Positions 55,490 to 63,844 of a DNA stretch of 64,000 nucleotides are shown here, piece after piece. Both the position numbers and the translations under genes were made by a program. The notes below the pieces were generated by a model that was given only the letters and a program-made list of their open reading frames with translations, had not been told where the DNA came from and did no database searches. The first letter of the stretch is position 1; each line of letters begins with the position of its first letter. Source of the stretch: Chitinivibrionales bacterium (lineage in GTDB: Bacteria; Fibrobacterota; Chitinivibrionia; Chitinivibrionales; JANQEN01); the NCBI GenBank assembly GCA_028278335.1, contig JANQEN010000210.1:1-64000 (forward strand), in the 5' to 3' direction.

Positions 55490-55705
55490 TTACAGGAACA
55501 TGTCCTTTATCTTGGACCAGTTGGAATTTTTAATATTCCGAACCTGTTTTCCCTTGACAGCAGCCTTCTTAGTTTTGGCAGTCTTGGTTGTCTGCATAGT
55601 AGCACTCTTTTGTGTGGTATTCTTTTTCTGCGCTGTATCATTTGCAGTGGCAGTGAATAACACACTGGAGAGCCCAATTATAAGAAGTGTTCTAAAAAGT
55701 TTCAT
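55490..55705 (-). CDS. Small secreted Lys/Thr-rich protein
   Basis: 71 residues. A signal peptide (~1-21, LFRTLLIIGLSSVLFTATA) is followed by a low-complexity Lys, Thr, Gln, Ala stretch (KKNTTQKSATMQTTKTAKTK) and a short end NSNWSKIKDMFL. No family recognised. The dedicated terminator and promoter-like AT-rich upstream sequence support it being real. Confidence 0.6.
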   Translation of the reverse strand: MKLFRTLLIIGLSSVLFTATANDTAQKKNTTQKSATMQTTKTAKTKKAAVKGKQVRNIKNSNWSKIKDMFL

Positions 55706-55837
55706 ACTATAAACCGTAATCTACGCCCTATCATTAACGTTACTATCCAATAATATACCAAAATTACACCATTTTTGCGAAAAAAAAATAATTTTTTTTA
55801 TTTAATAAGCCCAGAGACTACTCTTCCTAAAAAGATT

Positions 55838-56203
55838 CTATCCGAGATGTTCAATGAGTGTATCTCTTATTTCATTAAATAATAGCGGCTTATGAATGAT
55901 GCCGTGGATTCCGTCGGCGGCAAGGATATGATTGTCCAGTCGACCCTTCCAACTGGTGATGACGAAAAATTTTGTAGCCGGACAGTTATCTCTAATCCAA
56001 CGAGCAACACCGCGAGCTCCATTTTTTTTGACACAGAGTGCAGCAAACACAATGTTGAATGGCTTTGCCGAAAGCTCAGCAATCCCCTCTTCCGAAGAGC
56101 CAGCCTCAGAAACAGTACAGCCCAAACGGGCTAAGGCTTTCTTAAAGGAAGAACGAAGTCCGCAATTTTCATCAATAACTAAGGCTTTAATAAAATATCC
56201 CAT
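55838..56203 (-). CDS. Receiver-domain protein lacking the phosphoacceptor Asp (pseudo-receiver)
   Basis: 121 residues with a CheY-like fold: KALVIDENCGLRSSFKKAL keeps the acidic pair, FFVITSWKG keeps the Thr/Ser position, and GIIHKPLLFNEI keeps the Lys-Pro. At the phosphorylation site the sequence is FNIVFAALCVKKNG, with Ala where Asp should stand. It is likely a phosphorylation-independent switch or scaffold. The ATG at 56203 fits the receiver start; a longer frame to 56296 is less likely. Confidence 0.75.
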   Translation of the reverse strand: MGYFIKALVIDENCGLRSSFKKALARLGCTVSEAGSSEEGIAELSAKPFNIVFAALCVKKNGARGVARWIRDNCPATKFFVITSWKGRLDNHILAADGIHGIIHKPLLFNEIRDTLIEHLG

Positions 56204-56500
56204 AAGCAACCTAGATGTTGTAGCTATAAACATGCCAGGAAAGCATTTAAGCGCTTTATTTCCATTAATATCAACAAATTGCACCCCATGGACCAAATTC
56301 GATCTTGTAATTCAAAATATATAAATGTAGTATATAAACCATATATTGTACAAAATTGCCCGAATCGTGGGATTATTGGAAAGTAGGCAATGATCCATGT
56401 CATACTATATGGTTCTACAATGTATTTTAATAGGTAAGGTACACCCTTTGTCTGTGCAATAGAAAAATTGTATGGATCTTCGACTGGAAGGATACTCTCT

Positions 56501-57343
56501 ATGACTATCACCACCATATCTGTGATTTACATAATAGTGGGCTCTTTAGCACTAGTCTCAATCCTTTTGGCTATTATCACCTGGGTAAAGCTTGCCTCGA
56601 CGACTGCTGCTATCAACGATTTACAAGATGAGCTAGATAAAAAGACCCGTACCATGGATGTGCGCCAACAGAAAAGCTATACTGATCCATCGGCAGATGG
56701 AATTGCATCGGGTCCCGTGGCACAGGTGTTTCCCCAAGCGGGTGATCAAAAAATTGAAATTGTTCGAAACGTCCGAAGTCAATTTGACACACCGGACATG
56801 CCGGTGGTCAGTCCTCAGAGCTCAACTGATCCACACACCATGCCAACCGCAACCTATGCCACACAGCCACCTGTTGACAAAGAGAGTGATCATAAACAAA
56901 CCATGCCTGTTATATCACCGGATTCCGTCGAACCTCAAGAGGAACCAGCACTCTCACCCGATGAAGGGATTATGTTTGCTACCAGCAATAAACCCGAGGA
57001 TGATGTACTTGATGTTGTTGATGAGCCAACAACGGTTCCACCCCAACAACCGGTAAACAATAATGTTCTTTCTATCCCACTCTACTCCCAATCCAGCAAA
57101 GACGCTGACTTTGCCCTATTGTGGAAAACTCTGACAGAAGCTCTTGACAAATCAAGAAACTTGCATGTCACCATCGACTTTTCCAACATTCTTTTTCTCT
57201 ATGAGAAGGAGATTGAATACCTTTTAAAAATCCACCAAATCGCCACAATAAAAGGGGCCCGCCTCTCATTTTCTAACTATAGCCAAGAACTGGCACAAAT
57301 CATTTCCCAAGACACTACCTTAAAACAATATATAGGAGTTTAA
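56501..57343 (+). CDS. Membrane-anchored Pro-rich protein with STAS-like C-terminus
   Basis: 280 residues from the ATG at 56501, with GGAAGGAT upstream. A transmembrane helix (about 8-30, VIYIIVGSLALVSILLAII), a short coiled coil (TAAINDLQDELDKK), a long Pro/Gln/Thr/Asp-rich linker (~50-190), and a ~85-residue C-terminal domain (FALLWKTLTEALDKSRNLHV, TIDFSNILFLYEKE) that resembles a STAS fold but lacks the DS phosphosite. It may be a membrane scaffold for partner switching. It is followed directly by tsaD (8 bp gap). Confidence 0.6.
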   Translation: MTITTISVIYIIVGSLALVSILLAIITWVKLASTTAAINDLQDELDKKTRTMDVRQQKSYTDPSADGIASGPVAQVFPQAGDQKIEIVRNVRSQFDTPDMPVVSPQSSTDPHTMPTATYATQPPVDKESDHKQTMPVISPDSVEPQEEPALSPDEGIMFATSNKPEDDVLDVVDEPTTVPPQQPVNNNVLSIPLYSQSSKDADFALLWKTLTEALDKSRNLHVTIDFSNILFLYEKEIEYLLKIHQIATIKGARLSFSNYSQELAQIISQDTTLKQYIGV

Positions 57344-57351
57344 TTTTATCT

Positions 57352-58335
57352 ATGCTCGTCTTAGGTTTAGAATCATCCTGTGATGAAACATCTATAGCAT
57401 TACTGCAAAACAACTCCATCATTGCCAATAAAATTTACACACAGGAAGTACATTCTCAATATGGTGGTGTAGTACCCGAAATTGCTTCCCGCGCCCATAT
57501 CGAGAAGGTCGACCGACTCTGCACTGCTGTTTTTGAGGAGAGTGGCCTAAAGACCACCGATGTTGAACTAATTGCTGTAACTGACAGCCCAGGACTTGCC
57601 GGTGCCCTCCTTGTGGGTATAAGCTTTGGTTTGGGATTACACACCAGTTATGGCATCCCCGTTACCGGAGTGAATCATTTAGAGGGGCATATCCTCTCGG
57701 TACTCCTTGAAAATAGTGAAATCACCTTTCCCTTTCTTGCTTTGGTAGTTTCGGGCGGGCATACAGCTATTTACCGTGTGGATGATTATGGTTGTTACAT
57801 ACGATTGGGACAGACCATTGACGATGCCGCAGGCGAAGCCTTTGACAAAATTGGAAAGCTATTGGGATTTCCCTATCCAGCCGGTCGGGAGATTGAAACC
57901 CAAGCACGTAGTTATCAATCTGAGGAATGTATCCCCTTTCCGGTGGCCCGTCTGTCAACACCAGGAATTGACTTTAGCTTTAGCGGATTAAAAACGGCAG
58001 TAAAGTATCATCTTGCAGAAAAAGATGAGACCTATATAAAAAATAACATCCCCTTGATATGTTACTCCTTTCAAAAGACTATTATAACCTCACTGGTTAA
58101 TAATATGGCCCGCGCTGTCGAAGAGACCGGTATCGAGCGTATTGCCTTGGTTGGTGGCGTCGCCTGCAACAAAACCCTTAGAGAAGCATTGGCAGCTCAA
58201 TTTGATGATCGAGTCTACTTTCCCTCGCCTCTACTCTGCACAGACAATGCAGCAATGATTGCCAAAGCTGGGTACGAACGTTTTAAACGAAATGAGACTC
58301 GAATTCCCCGCATGAGTCCTAACAGTTCTTTTTGA
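57352..58335 (+). CDS. tsaD: tRNA N6-threonylcarbamoyladenosine (t6A37) synthase subunit TsaD
   Basis: 327 residues, ASKHA fold. GLESSCDETSIALL and VVPEIASRAHIEK at the start, metal-binding NHLEGHILS (~111), FPFLALVVSGGHTAIYRV, FDKIGKLLGFPYPAG, IDFSFSGLKTAVKYH and GGVACNKTLREAL. It transfers the threonylcarbamoyl group to A37 of ANN-decoding tRNAs, acting with TsaB and TsaE (not in the window). AGGAG lies upstream. Confidence 0.97.
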   Translation: MLVLGLESSCDETSIALLQNNSIIANKIYTQEVHSQYGGVVPEIASRAHIEKVDRLCTAVFEESGLKTTDVELIAVTDSPGLAGALLVGISFGLGLHTSYGIPVTGVNHLEGHILSVLLENSEITFPFLALVVSGGHTAIYRVDDYGCYIRLGQTIDDAAGEAFDKIGKLLGFPYPAGREIETQARSYQSEECIPFPVARLSTPGIDFSFSGLKTAVKYHLAEKDETYIKNNIPLICYSFQKTIITSLVNNMARAVEETGIERIALVGGVACNKTLREALAAQFDDRVYFPSPLLCTDNAAMIAKAGYERFKRNETRIPRMSPNSSF

Positions 58336-58422
58336 CATTACTGAAAAAGTATCAAGATAGTTTACATTTCTCCACGGTGATTTTATAATGAGAATGGCAC
58401 CCCAAGCAAAAGCGAGGACTCT

Positions 58423-58575
58423 ATGACTATCTATGTAATAAGCGGCTTAGCCCTATTACTCTGTGTTTATATTCTCAGTCTCTGTGTTCAGTTGATTGGC
58501 ATGGAAAAATCAATTACTAAAATTTCCTATATTGTTGAGCATAAAGTAGCAAGACTTTACAAAAGTGCTGAGTGA
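58423..58575 (+). CDS. Small single-pass membrane protein (50 aa)
   Basis: ATG at 58423 with GAGGA 6 bp upstream. 50 residues: a transmembrane helix (about 3-25, IYVISGLALLLCVYILSLCV), then QLIGMEKSITKISYIVEHKV and RLYKSAE. The good ribosome binding site supports it. The layout resembles the starts of the genes at 7142 and 56501. No family recognised. Confidence 0.5.
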   Translation: MTIYVISGLALLLCVYILSLCVQLIGMEKSITKISYIVEHKVARLYKSAE

Positions 58576-58594
58576 CCAACCTTACTGATTTTTT

Positions 58595-58803
58595 AACCCA
58601 GATTATGCAGTAGGAGAAGATGCAGAAGTGCAAGATTATGACTTAGTAAGACTTGAAGGTTTTGAAGGGCATATCTACAAGGTGATATGGCCGAAAAGCC
58701 TGAAAGTCTTGATAGACATCGGATTACAGGCTACTTCCCAAGCGTACATCCGGTCAAAGTCGTGGTGTGCTGCTGCGCAACTTCCTATTGCATAATCTGG
58801 GTT
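58595..58803 (+). mobile_element. Inverted-repeat element, copy D (209 bp, full length)
   Basis: It begins AACCCAGATTATGCAGTAGG and ends CTTCCTATTGCATAATCTGG plus GTT. The ends pair over about 22 bp with one mismatch, and the copy matches copy A (reverse-complemented) almost throughout. Its last base is the first base of the TTA that is the perM stop codon on the minus strand. Confidence 0.78.
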
Positions 58804-59867
58804 TAAATAATCGAGTAACTCTTTAAATAAAAATAGAGTACCTCAAAGGTCACTTTCACAATACTGATAATGGGTACTGCGATAACCATACCCAAGACAC
58901 CACCCAGCTGTCCACCCACGGTCACCCCAATAATGACTATAAGCGGATGTAAATTGACACTCTTACCAACAGCAATGGGGTACACAAAGGTTCCCTCTAA
59001 AAATTGGACAATAGCAAAGACAATCACAATGGAGAGAATTGACCACACCGTAATTCCCTCGGGACTCATAAAGGCAACAAAAACAGCTGGAATAAAACCA
59101 ATGATCGGCCCTAAATAGGGAATAAGATTACCCGCCCCAGCAACAATACCAATAACTAAAAAGTAAGGTAAACCAATAAGAGCAAGGCCAATGGAAGTCA
59201 TAATCCCCACTGCTGCTGCATCAATAAGCTGGCCCCGTATAAAATATTTAAGCGCCGAAGTTACCTTATCAAAGAGAAGAATGGTCATCTCGAAGTAGGT
59301 ATTTGGCACCATTCGTAACAGAGCCTTATTGATCAAGTGACCATCGACTAAAAGAAAAAATGAGACAATTGGTACAATAACAACGAGTGAGAGAATCGAA
59401 AAGAAACTTGACAGATGTGTTATTAGGGCATCAATATCAATACCACTATTTTGAGAAAGCCTTTCCTGCACAAAGGTCAAAAGATCGGGGATCTCGATTT
59501 CGGGAAACTTTTTTTCCAAAGTCTTCTGGGTCGCCACAATCATTGCTTCAACCTTCTCTTGGTATTGGGGAAGGTCCTGGGCAAAGCTCTGGGCCTCATT
59601 AATCAATTTAGGTACAACAAATACGGCTGTACCAACAGCAATGAGTATAATAAAAACATAAATCCCTAAAATAATGGTGATCCTTCTTAGACCTTTAGCC
59701 TCTAAAAAATTTACCAGAGGATCTAAAAGTAGGGTTAATAAGACCGAGGCCAGCAAAGCACCAAATAGCAGTTTACCCACATACAAGAGGGATATGATCA
59801 CCACCACAACCAGAGCATAGTATCCAAATTTTACCAAAAGATGTGACGACGTTGCCTGCTTATTCAC
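58803..59867 (-). CDS. AI-2E family (PerM-like) membrane transporter
   Basis: 354 residues with seven to eight transmembrane helices. The AI-2E/PerM family features are a first helix (YYALVVVVIISLLYVGKLL), a soluble helical region (QSFAQDLPQYQEKVEAMIVA) and the conserved segment GAGNLIPYLGPIIGFIPAV, then VGGQLGGVLGMVIAVPIISI near the end. Members are proposed exporters or permeases; substrate unknown. The GTG at 59867 has AAGGAG 9 bp upstream and overlaps the upstream cNMP gene stop by 8 bp. Its stop codon lies in the end of inverted-repeat element copy D. Confidence 0.88.
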   Translation of the reverse strand: MNKQATSSHLLVKFGYYALVVVVIISLLYVGKLLFGALLASVLLTLLLDPLVNFLEAKGLRRITIILGIYVFIILIAVGTAVFVVPKLINEAQSFAQDLPQYQEKVEAMIVATQKTLEKKFPEIEIPDLLTFVQERLSQNSGIDIDALITHLSSFFSILSLVVIVPIVSFFLLVDGHLINKALLRMVPNTYFEMTILLFDKVTSALKYFIRGQLIDAAAVGIMTSIGLALIGLPYFLVIGIVAGAGNLIPYLGPIIGFIPAVFVAFMSPEGITVWSILSIVIVFAIVQFLEGTFVYPIAVGKSVNLHPLIVIIGVTVGGQLGGVLGMVIAVPIISIVKVTFEVLYFYLKSYSII

Positions 59868-60399
59868 CGTTTTCACACTCCTTTTGACCCTCAATACTCC
59901 CCACACCCTGCAGTGCTTCAAGGTTTTCATTGGCCTTGACTAATCGCTTGCAAATCAGTCGAGAGATATTCTTTACAATTTTAGCCGCTAAACGAGGATT
60001 TCTATCAAAGACATTATCAAGGTCAGGTTTACAAAAGGCCAACAGGATCGTCTCTTTTTCTGCAACCGCACTGGCACTGCGGGGGATCTCGTCGATGAGT
60101 GCCATTTCACCAAAAAAGTTACGCTCACCAATGGTGGCAAGTTTAAGAACCTGCCCCTCCTTTGTCTTTTTCTGTATCAGAACTTCTCCGCTCTTAATTA
60201 TATACATACCGGCACCGGGCATATCCTCACCAAAGATAACTTCTCCTACACCAAAGCGTCGCTGATGAATATTGCGCTCCACCATAACCAACTCCCAGTC
60301 ACTTAAGCCTTCAAAGGCTGGAAGCTCTCGCATAAGCGCTATCTTGCTGCGTTTCTCCTTTGGTGGACCAAATATATATGACCAGACTGGATTATCCAC
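59860..60399 (-). CDS. Cyclic-nucleotide-binding domain protein
   Basis: 179 residues, a CAP_ED domain without a DNA-binding winged helix. ELPAFEGLSDWELVMVERNI, EVIFGEDMPGAGMYIIKSGE, FFGEMALIDEIPRSASAVAE (phosphate-binding cassette with Glu and Arg) and KETILLAFCKP are present. A helical tail follows. It may sense cAMP or c-di-GMP for a partner, perhaps the overlapping PerM-like transporter. The start is GTG at 60399 after GGAGGTACA. Confidence 0.88.
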   Translation of the reverse strand: MDNPVWSYIFGPPKEKRSKIALMRELPAFEGLSDWELVMVERNIHQRRFGVGEVIFGEDMPGAGMYIIKSGEVLIQKKTKEGQVLKLATIGERNFFGEMALIDEIPRSASAVAEKETILLAFCKPDLDNVFDRNPRLAAKIVKNISRLICKRLVKANENLEALQGVGSIEGQKECENGE

Positions 60400-60515
60400 T
60401 GTACCTCCACAGACAAAAAATGATCAAAAAGCTTCTTAAATTATACAGTTCAAGAGATGGCTCTTCCACTCTTTTTATCCTAAGTCTATAGGATTAAATC
60501 GAAGGAAGCAAGAAA

Positions 60516-61424
60516 TTATTCCTGAAGATCTCCAAACATGGCATCCACATAGGATTCTGCATCGAAATTTTGTAAATCCTCAACACCCTCACCAACACCA
60601 ATTTTTCGGATGGGAATAGCAAACTTTTTTGCCAAGGCCAGTGCAATACCACCCTTTGCAGTACCATCAAGTTTGGTGATAATGAGACCGGTAACCTCTA
60701 AAAGTTCATTAAAAACTTCTGCCTGTTTTATGGCGTTCTGTCCAATAGTCGCATCAATAACCAACAGTACCTCATTGGGGGCATGGGCAATGTTTCTTTT
60801 AAGGACCCGATTAATCTTGTCAAGCTCGTTCATGAGGTTTTTCTTGTTATGCAGCCTTCCTGCTGTGTCAAGAATTAACACATCGGTTCCCCGTGCTTTG
60901 GCCGCCTCCAGGGCATCAAAGGCAACAGAGGCAGGATCTGCACCTTCATGTTGAGCAATGAATTCTGCGCCAGTTCTCTCTGCCCAGACCTTGAGCTGTT
61001 CGATTGCACCGGCACGAAAGGTATCCACCGCACCAAACATCACCTTTCTCTGTTCTAAGGCGTATTCACGGGCAAGCTTTCCCACGGTTGTTGTCTTGCC
61101 GACGCCGTTAACACCAACTACCAAAATAACCCACGGTTTCGGCGGAAACTCATCGGGCTCTTTAGTGACGGTAAGCATCTCAACCATGATCTTCTTTAAG
61201 AGGGCATAGGCTTCCCCGGTCGTGGTTACTCCCTCCTGTGCAATCCGTTCTCGAAGAGTATCCAGAATATCCAGGGACAAATCCATACCAATATCAGCAG
61301 AGACCAGGGCGTCCTCCAATGATTCATAGAACTCCTCATCAAAAGTTCTGTTTACACCAACAATCGAGCCAATTTGTGAACGTGTTTTGGACAATCCGCT
61401 TTTAAGCCGTGAAATTAATCCCAT
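60516..61424 (-). CDS. ftsY: Signal recognition particle receptor FtsY
   Basis: 302 residues, the NG domain only, without the long acidic A domain of E. coli. GTPase motifs are GVNGVGKTTTVGKLA (G1), DTFRAGAIEQLKVWAERT (insertion box), DTAGRLHNKKNLMNEL (G3) and TKLDGTAKGG (G4), with IGVGEGVEDLQNFDAE at the end. It receives ribosome-nascent-chain complexes from Ffh at the membrane. It stands alone between the cNMP-binding gene and the HDOD gene. Confidence 0.97.
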   Translation of the reverse strand: MGLISRLKSGLSKTRSQIGSIVGVNRTFDEEFYESLEDALVSADIGMDLSLDILDTLRERIAQEGVTTTGEAYALLKKIMVEMLTVTKEPDEFPPKPWVILVVGVNGVGKTTTVGKLAREYALEQRKVMFGAVDTFRAGAIEQLKVWAERTGAEFIAQHEGADPASVAFDALEAAKARGTDVLILDTAGRLHNKKNLMNELDKINRVLKRNIAHAPNEVLLVIDATIGQNAIKQAEVFNELLEVTGLIITKLDGTAKGGIALALAKKFAIPIRKIGVGEGVEDLQNFDAESYVDAMFGDLQE

Positions 61425-61568
61425 TACAATACCCTTCTGGAATTCTTATAAAAAGAGATCTGATTTTACATAGTGTTCCGGTATATTAGGTTGGTGTAGC
61501 AGAACAGATCCAATAGGAACAATCCGTACCTCGACTAAAACCGGCGTAGTAAAATACTTTTTCCCCAA

Positions 61569-62441
61569 TCAGGAAAATAGCTCCATCAGGGATTCCAGGT
61601 CTTTTTTATTTTTGAGTGCATTGTTTGCTATGACCTTGAGGTACTCCTCCTCAAGACCGATCATGGTGATGGAAGACTCATCAAATGCAGGGATAATTTC
61701 ATTTTCAATGGTGTTCATCCCCAAAACATGGACAATAATATCGGCAATGTGGGTAATTGCAACATTTCGTTTAAACATCTTAGTTTGCCGTGGGGTGTGA
61801 TGATGCACTATAGGCATCACTAAGCTGGGTGGAAAATTCCACTGTTTGGCAACCATAGCGCCAATGGTCATGTGGGAAATCTCCTCCTCCTCATTCACGT
61901 AGAGTGGGGTGTTTGTCGCGTTCGCCTTCTCATAGGAGGCGATCATACTATCCGGTGCATAGGTAGCTAACACCAGTTTACCAATATCATGAAGGATACC
62001 CGCACAGAAAAGCTCGCCAGGATCAATTGATTCATGGCGCTTAATAAGATGCTTGCCAATAGATTCGCACACCAAGGCTACAATCACCGAATGCTGCCAA
62101 AAGCGTATGCGGTCAAAGGCACAATTTCGATCGTCCTTAAAGCTTGACAGAATAGATGACGAAAAAATGAGTGAGTGGATTCGTTTAATTCCTAATAGGA
62201 CCACAGCATTCTGCAAAGAAGATACCGTTGAGGGCATACCAATATAAGCAGAATTGGCAAGGCGAAGCACCCGGCCCGCAATAGAGGGATCTAACCGGAG
62301 TACGTCAACCACATCCTTGGCCGAAGAGTTTTGGTCACCAATCACTTTGCTGATGCGCTGGACAACCGGTGAAAGGCTTGGCAAGGTGTTTATCTTGTCA
62401 ACTATTTGACGGCTGGAATATGAGGGGTTGACCTGATCCAT
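61569..62441 (-). CDS. HDOD domain protein
   Basis: 290 residues. The HDOD region has INTLPSLSPVVQRISKVI, LRLDPSIAGRVLRLANSAYI and LQNAVVLLGIKRIHSLIF, followed by an HD-like part with AGILHDIGKLVLATY, HMTIGAMVAKQWNFPPSLVM and HHHTP. The HD residues suggest a possible, unproven, phosphohydrolase activity. HDOD proteins commonly act in signalling, but no specific role can be assigned. Confidence 0.9.
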   Translation of the reverse strand: MDQVNPSYSSRQIVDKINTLPSLSPVVQRISKVIGDQNSSAKDVVDVLRLDPSIAGRVLRLANSAYIGMPSTVSSLQNAVVLLGIKRIHSLIFSSSILSSFKDDRNCAFDRIRFWQHSVIVALVCESIGKHLIKRHESIDPGELFCAGILHDIGKLVLATYAPDSMIASYEKANATNTPLYVNEEEEISHMTIGAMVAKQWNFPPSLVMPIVHHHTPRQTKMFKRNVAITHIADIIVHVLGMNTIENEIIPAFDESSITMIGLEEEYLKVIANNALKNKKDLESLMELFS

Positions 62442-62517
62442 GTTATAAGGGTTATGCTCTTTTGCTATTATTAAACATGCTATTGGTATACCAACAGCTG
62501 ATTAGTTCTCTCTTTTA

Positions 62518-63828
62518 TTATTCAATAACCGGCTTGGCAAGGCAACTATTTTTTTCTGGCACATATTTCTCTAATTGTACTAACTGCCAGGAATTCTTTG
62601 CACCGGTAATATCTGGAAGAACAACCCGAATATAATTGCCGGTTATACCAGTACAGGGACTCTCCTTTTCAATAATAATTCGCTGGATAACTTTATCCTC
62701 TATCTGTTTTTCAATAAAGCGACTCCGAAGATCCATAAGAGTATCTCGCAATATCTCACTTCTTTCAGTTTTCTCCTTTTCCAAAACCTGATCAGGAAGA
62801 TTTGTTGCATCAGTGCCAGGTCGCTTTGAATAGCGAAACACATGGCCATAGTTGAAGCCAAGATACTTAACCATTTCCATAGTCTTAAAAAACATCTCCT
62901 CTGTTTCCCCTGGAAAGCCCACAATAAAATCACCACCAATGGCACAAGAGGGAGACAGATCTTTTATAGAATGCAATCGCTTTACAAAAGTTTCATAAAG
63001 GGGAAACATTCTATTCATTCCAGTTAACACGGGAATACTTAAGCTCTGTACACTGAGATGCATCTGCTTACAAAGGCGCTCTTCATTGATAAATAATTGC
63101 AGGAGATTATCAGTACAGTCTCGTGGGTCAAGCGAGCTGAGACGGATTCTAAAATCACCGGTAATGGTTAGTAGCTCCTCTAAAAGCGACACCAACCCAT
63201 AGGAGCGATTATCGGCATACTGACCAATATGGGTACCGGTTATAACTATCTCCTTATAGCCAGCATCTAAAACCCTTTTTGCCCGCAGCACAACCATCTT
63301 CGATGACACAGACCGAGAAGCACCCCGCAGAAGGGGCACAATGCAGTAGCTGCAGCGAAAATCACACCCCTCTTGCACCTTTAAGGCAAATCGTGTTCTG
63401 CCTGCATCAGCAAAGGTTGTTATGGGGGTGTCACTGAGTGCTACCGAATCCAGCTCCCCTTTGTCCAAGGGATCACCATAGAGCCCTCCCTTTGTATCCT
63501 GTATAATCGAAGGGATGTCATTCTTTGCGCGGTTTCCCACAACCCAGCAGACCCGCTCAATGGCTAAAAGCTCCTTGGGCGATTGCTGCGCCAAACAGCC
63601 AGTCACGCAGAGTTTTGCCTGTCCATAGTTTCGAGAAAGTGATTGTAAAAGGCGACGTGTCTTTGATTCGGTTACACCGGTGACCGAGCAGGTGTTCACC
63701 ACAATGATATCAGCATTGCCATGGCGGGTCGTAACAGTAAAGCCTTCTTGTTCTAGAGCTCGACCAAGAGACTCTATCTCCTGTTGGTTTGTTCGACAGC
63801 CTATTGACTTAAAGGATACCCGCTTCAT
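62518..63828 (-). CDS. mtaB: tRNA (N6-threonylcarbamoyladenosine-C2)-methylthiotransferase MtaB
   Basis: 436 residues. The N-terminal UPF0004 domain has FKSIGCRTNQQE, NTCSVTGVTESKTRR and CVTGCLAQQSP (three cluster Cys). The radical SAM domain has QEGCDFRCSYCIVPLLRG (CxxxCxxC) and VITGTHIGQY. A C-terminal TRAM-like region follows. The wording and context fit MtaB, which adds a methylthio group to t6A37, rather than MiaB or RimO. It acts after TsaD, also in this window. It starts 16 bp after the mutL end. Confidence 0.92.
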   Translation of the reverse strand: MKRVSFKSIGCRTNQQEIESLGRALEQEGFTVTTRHGNADIIVVNTCSVTGVTESKTRRLLQSLSRNYGQAKLCVTGCLAQQSPKELLAIERVCWVVGNRAKNDIPSIIQDTKGGLYGDPLDKGELDSVALSDTPITTFADAGRTRFALKVQEGCDFRCSYCIVPLLRGASRSVSSKMVVLRAKRVLDAGYKEIVITGTHIGQYADNRSYGLVSLLEELLTITGDFRIRLSSLDPRDCTDNLLQLFINEERLCKQMHLSVQSLSIPVLTGMNRMFPLYETFVKRLHSIKDLSPSCAIGGDFIVGFPGETEEMFFKTMEMVKYLGFNYGHVFRYSKRPGTDATNLPDQVLEKEKTERSEILRDTLMDLRSRFIEKQIEDKVIQRIIIEKESPCTGITGNYIRVVLPDITGAKNSWQLVQLEKYVPEKNSCLAKPVIE

Positions 63829-63844
63829 GGTACTGGTCTCTGGG

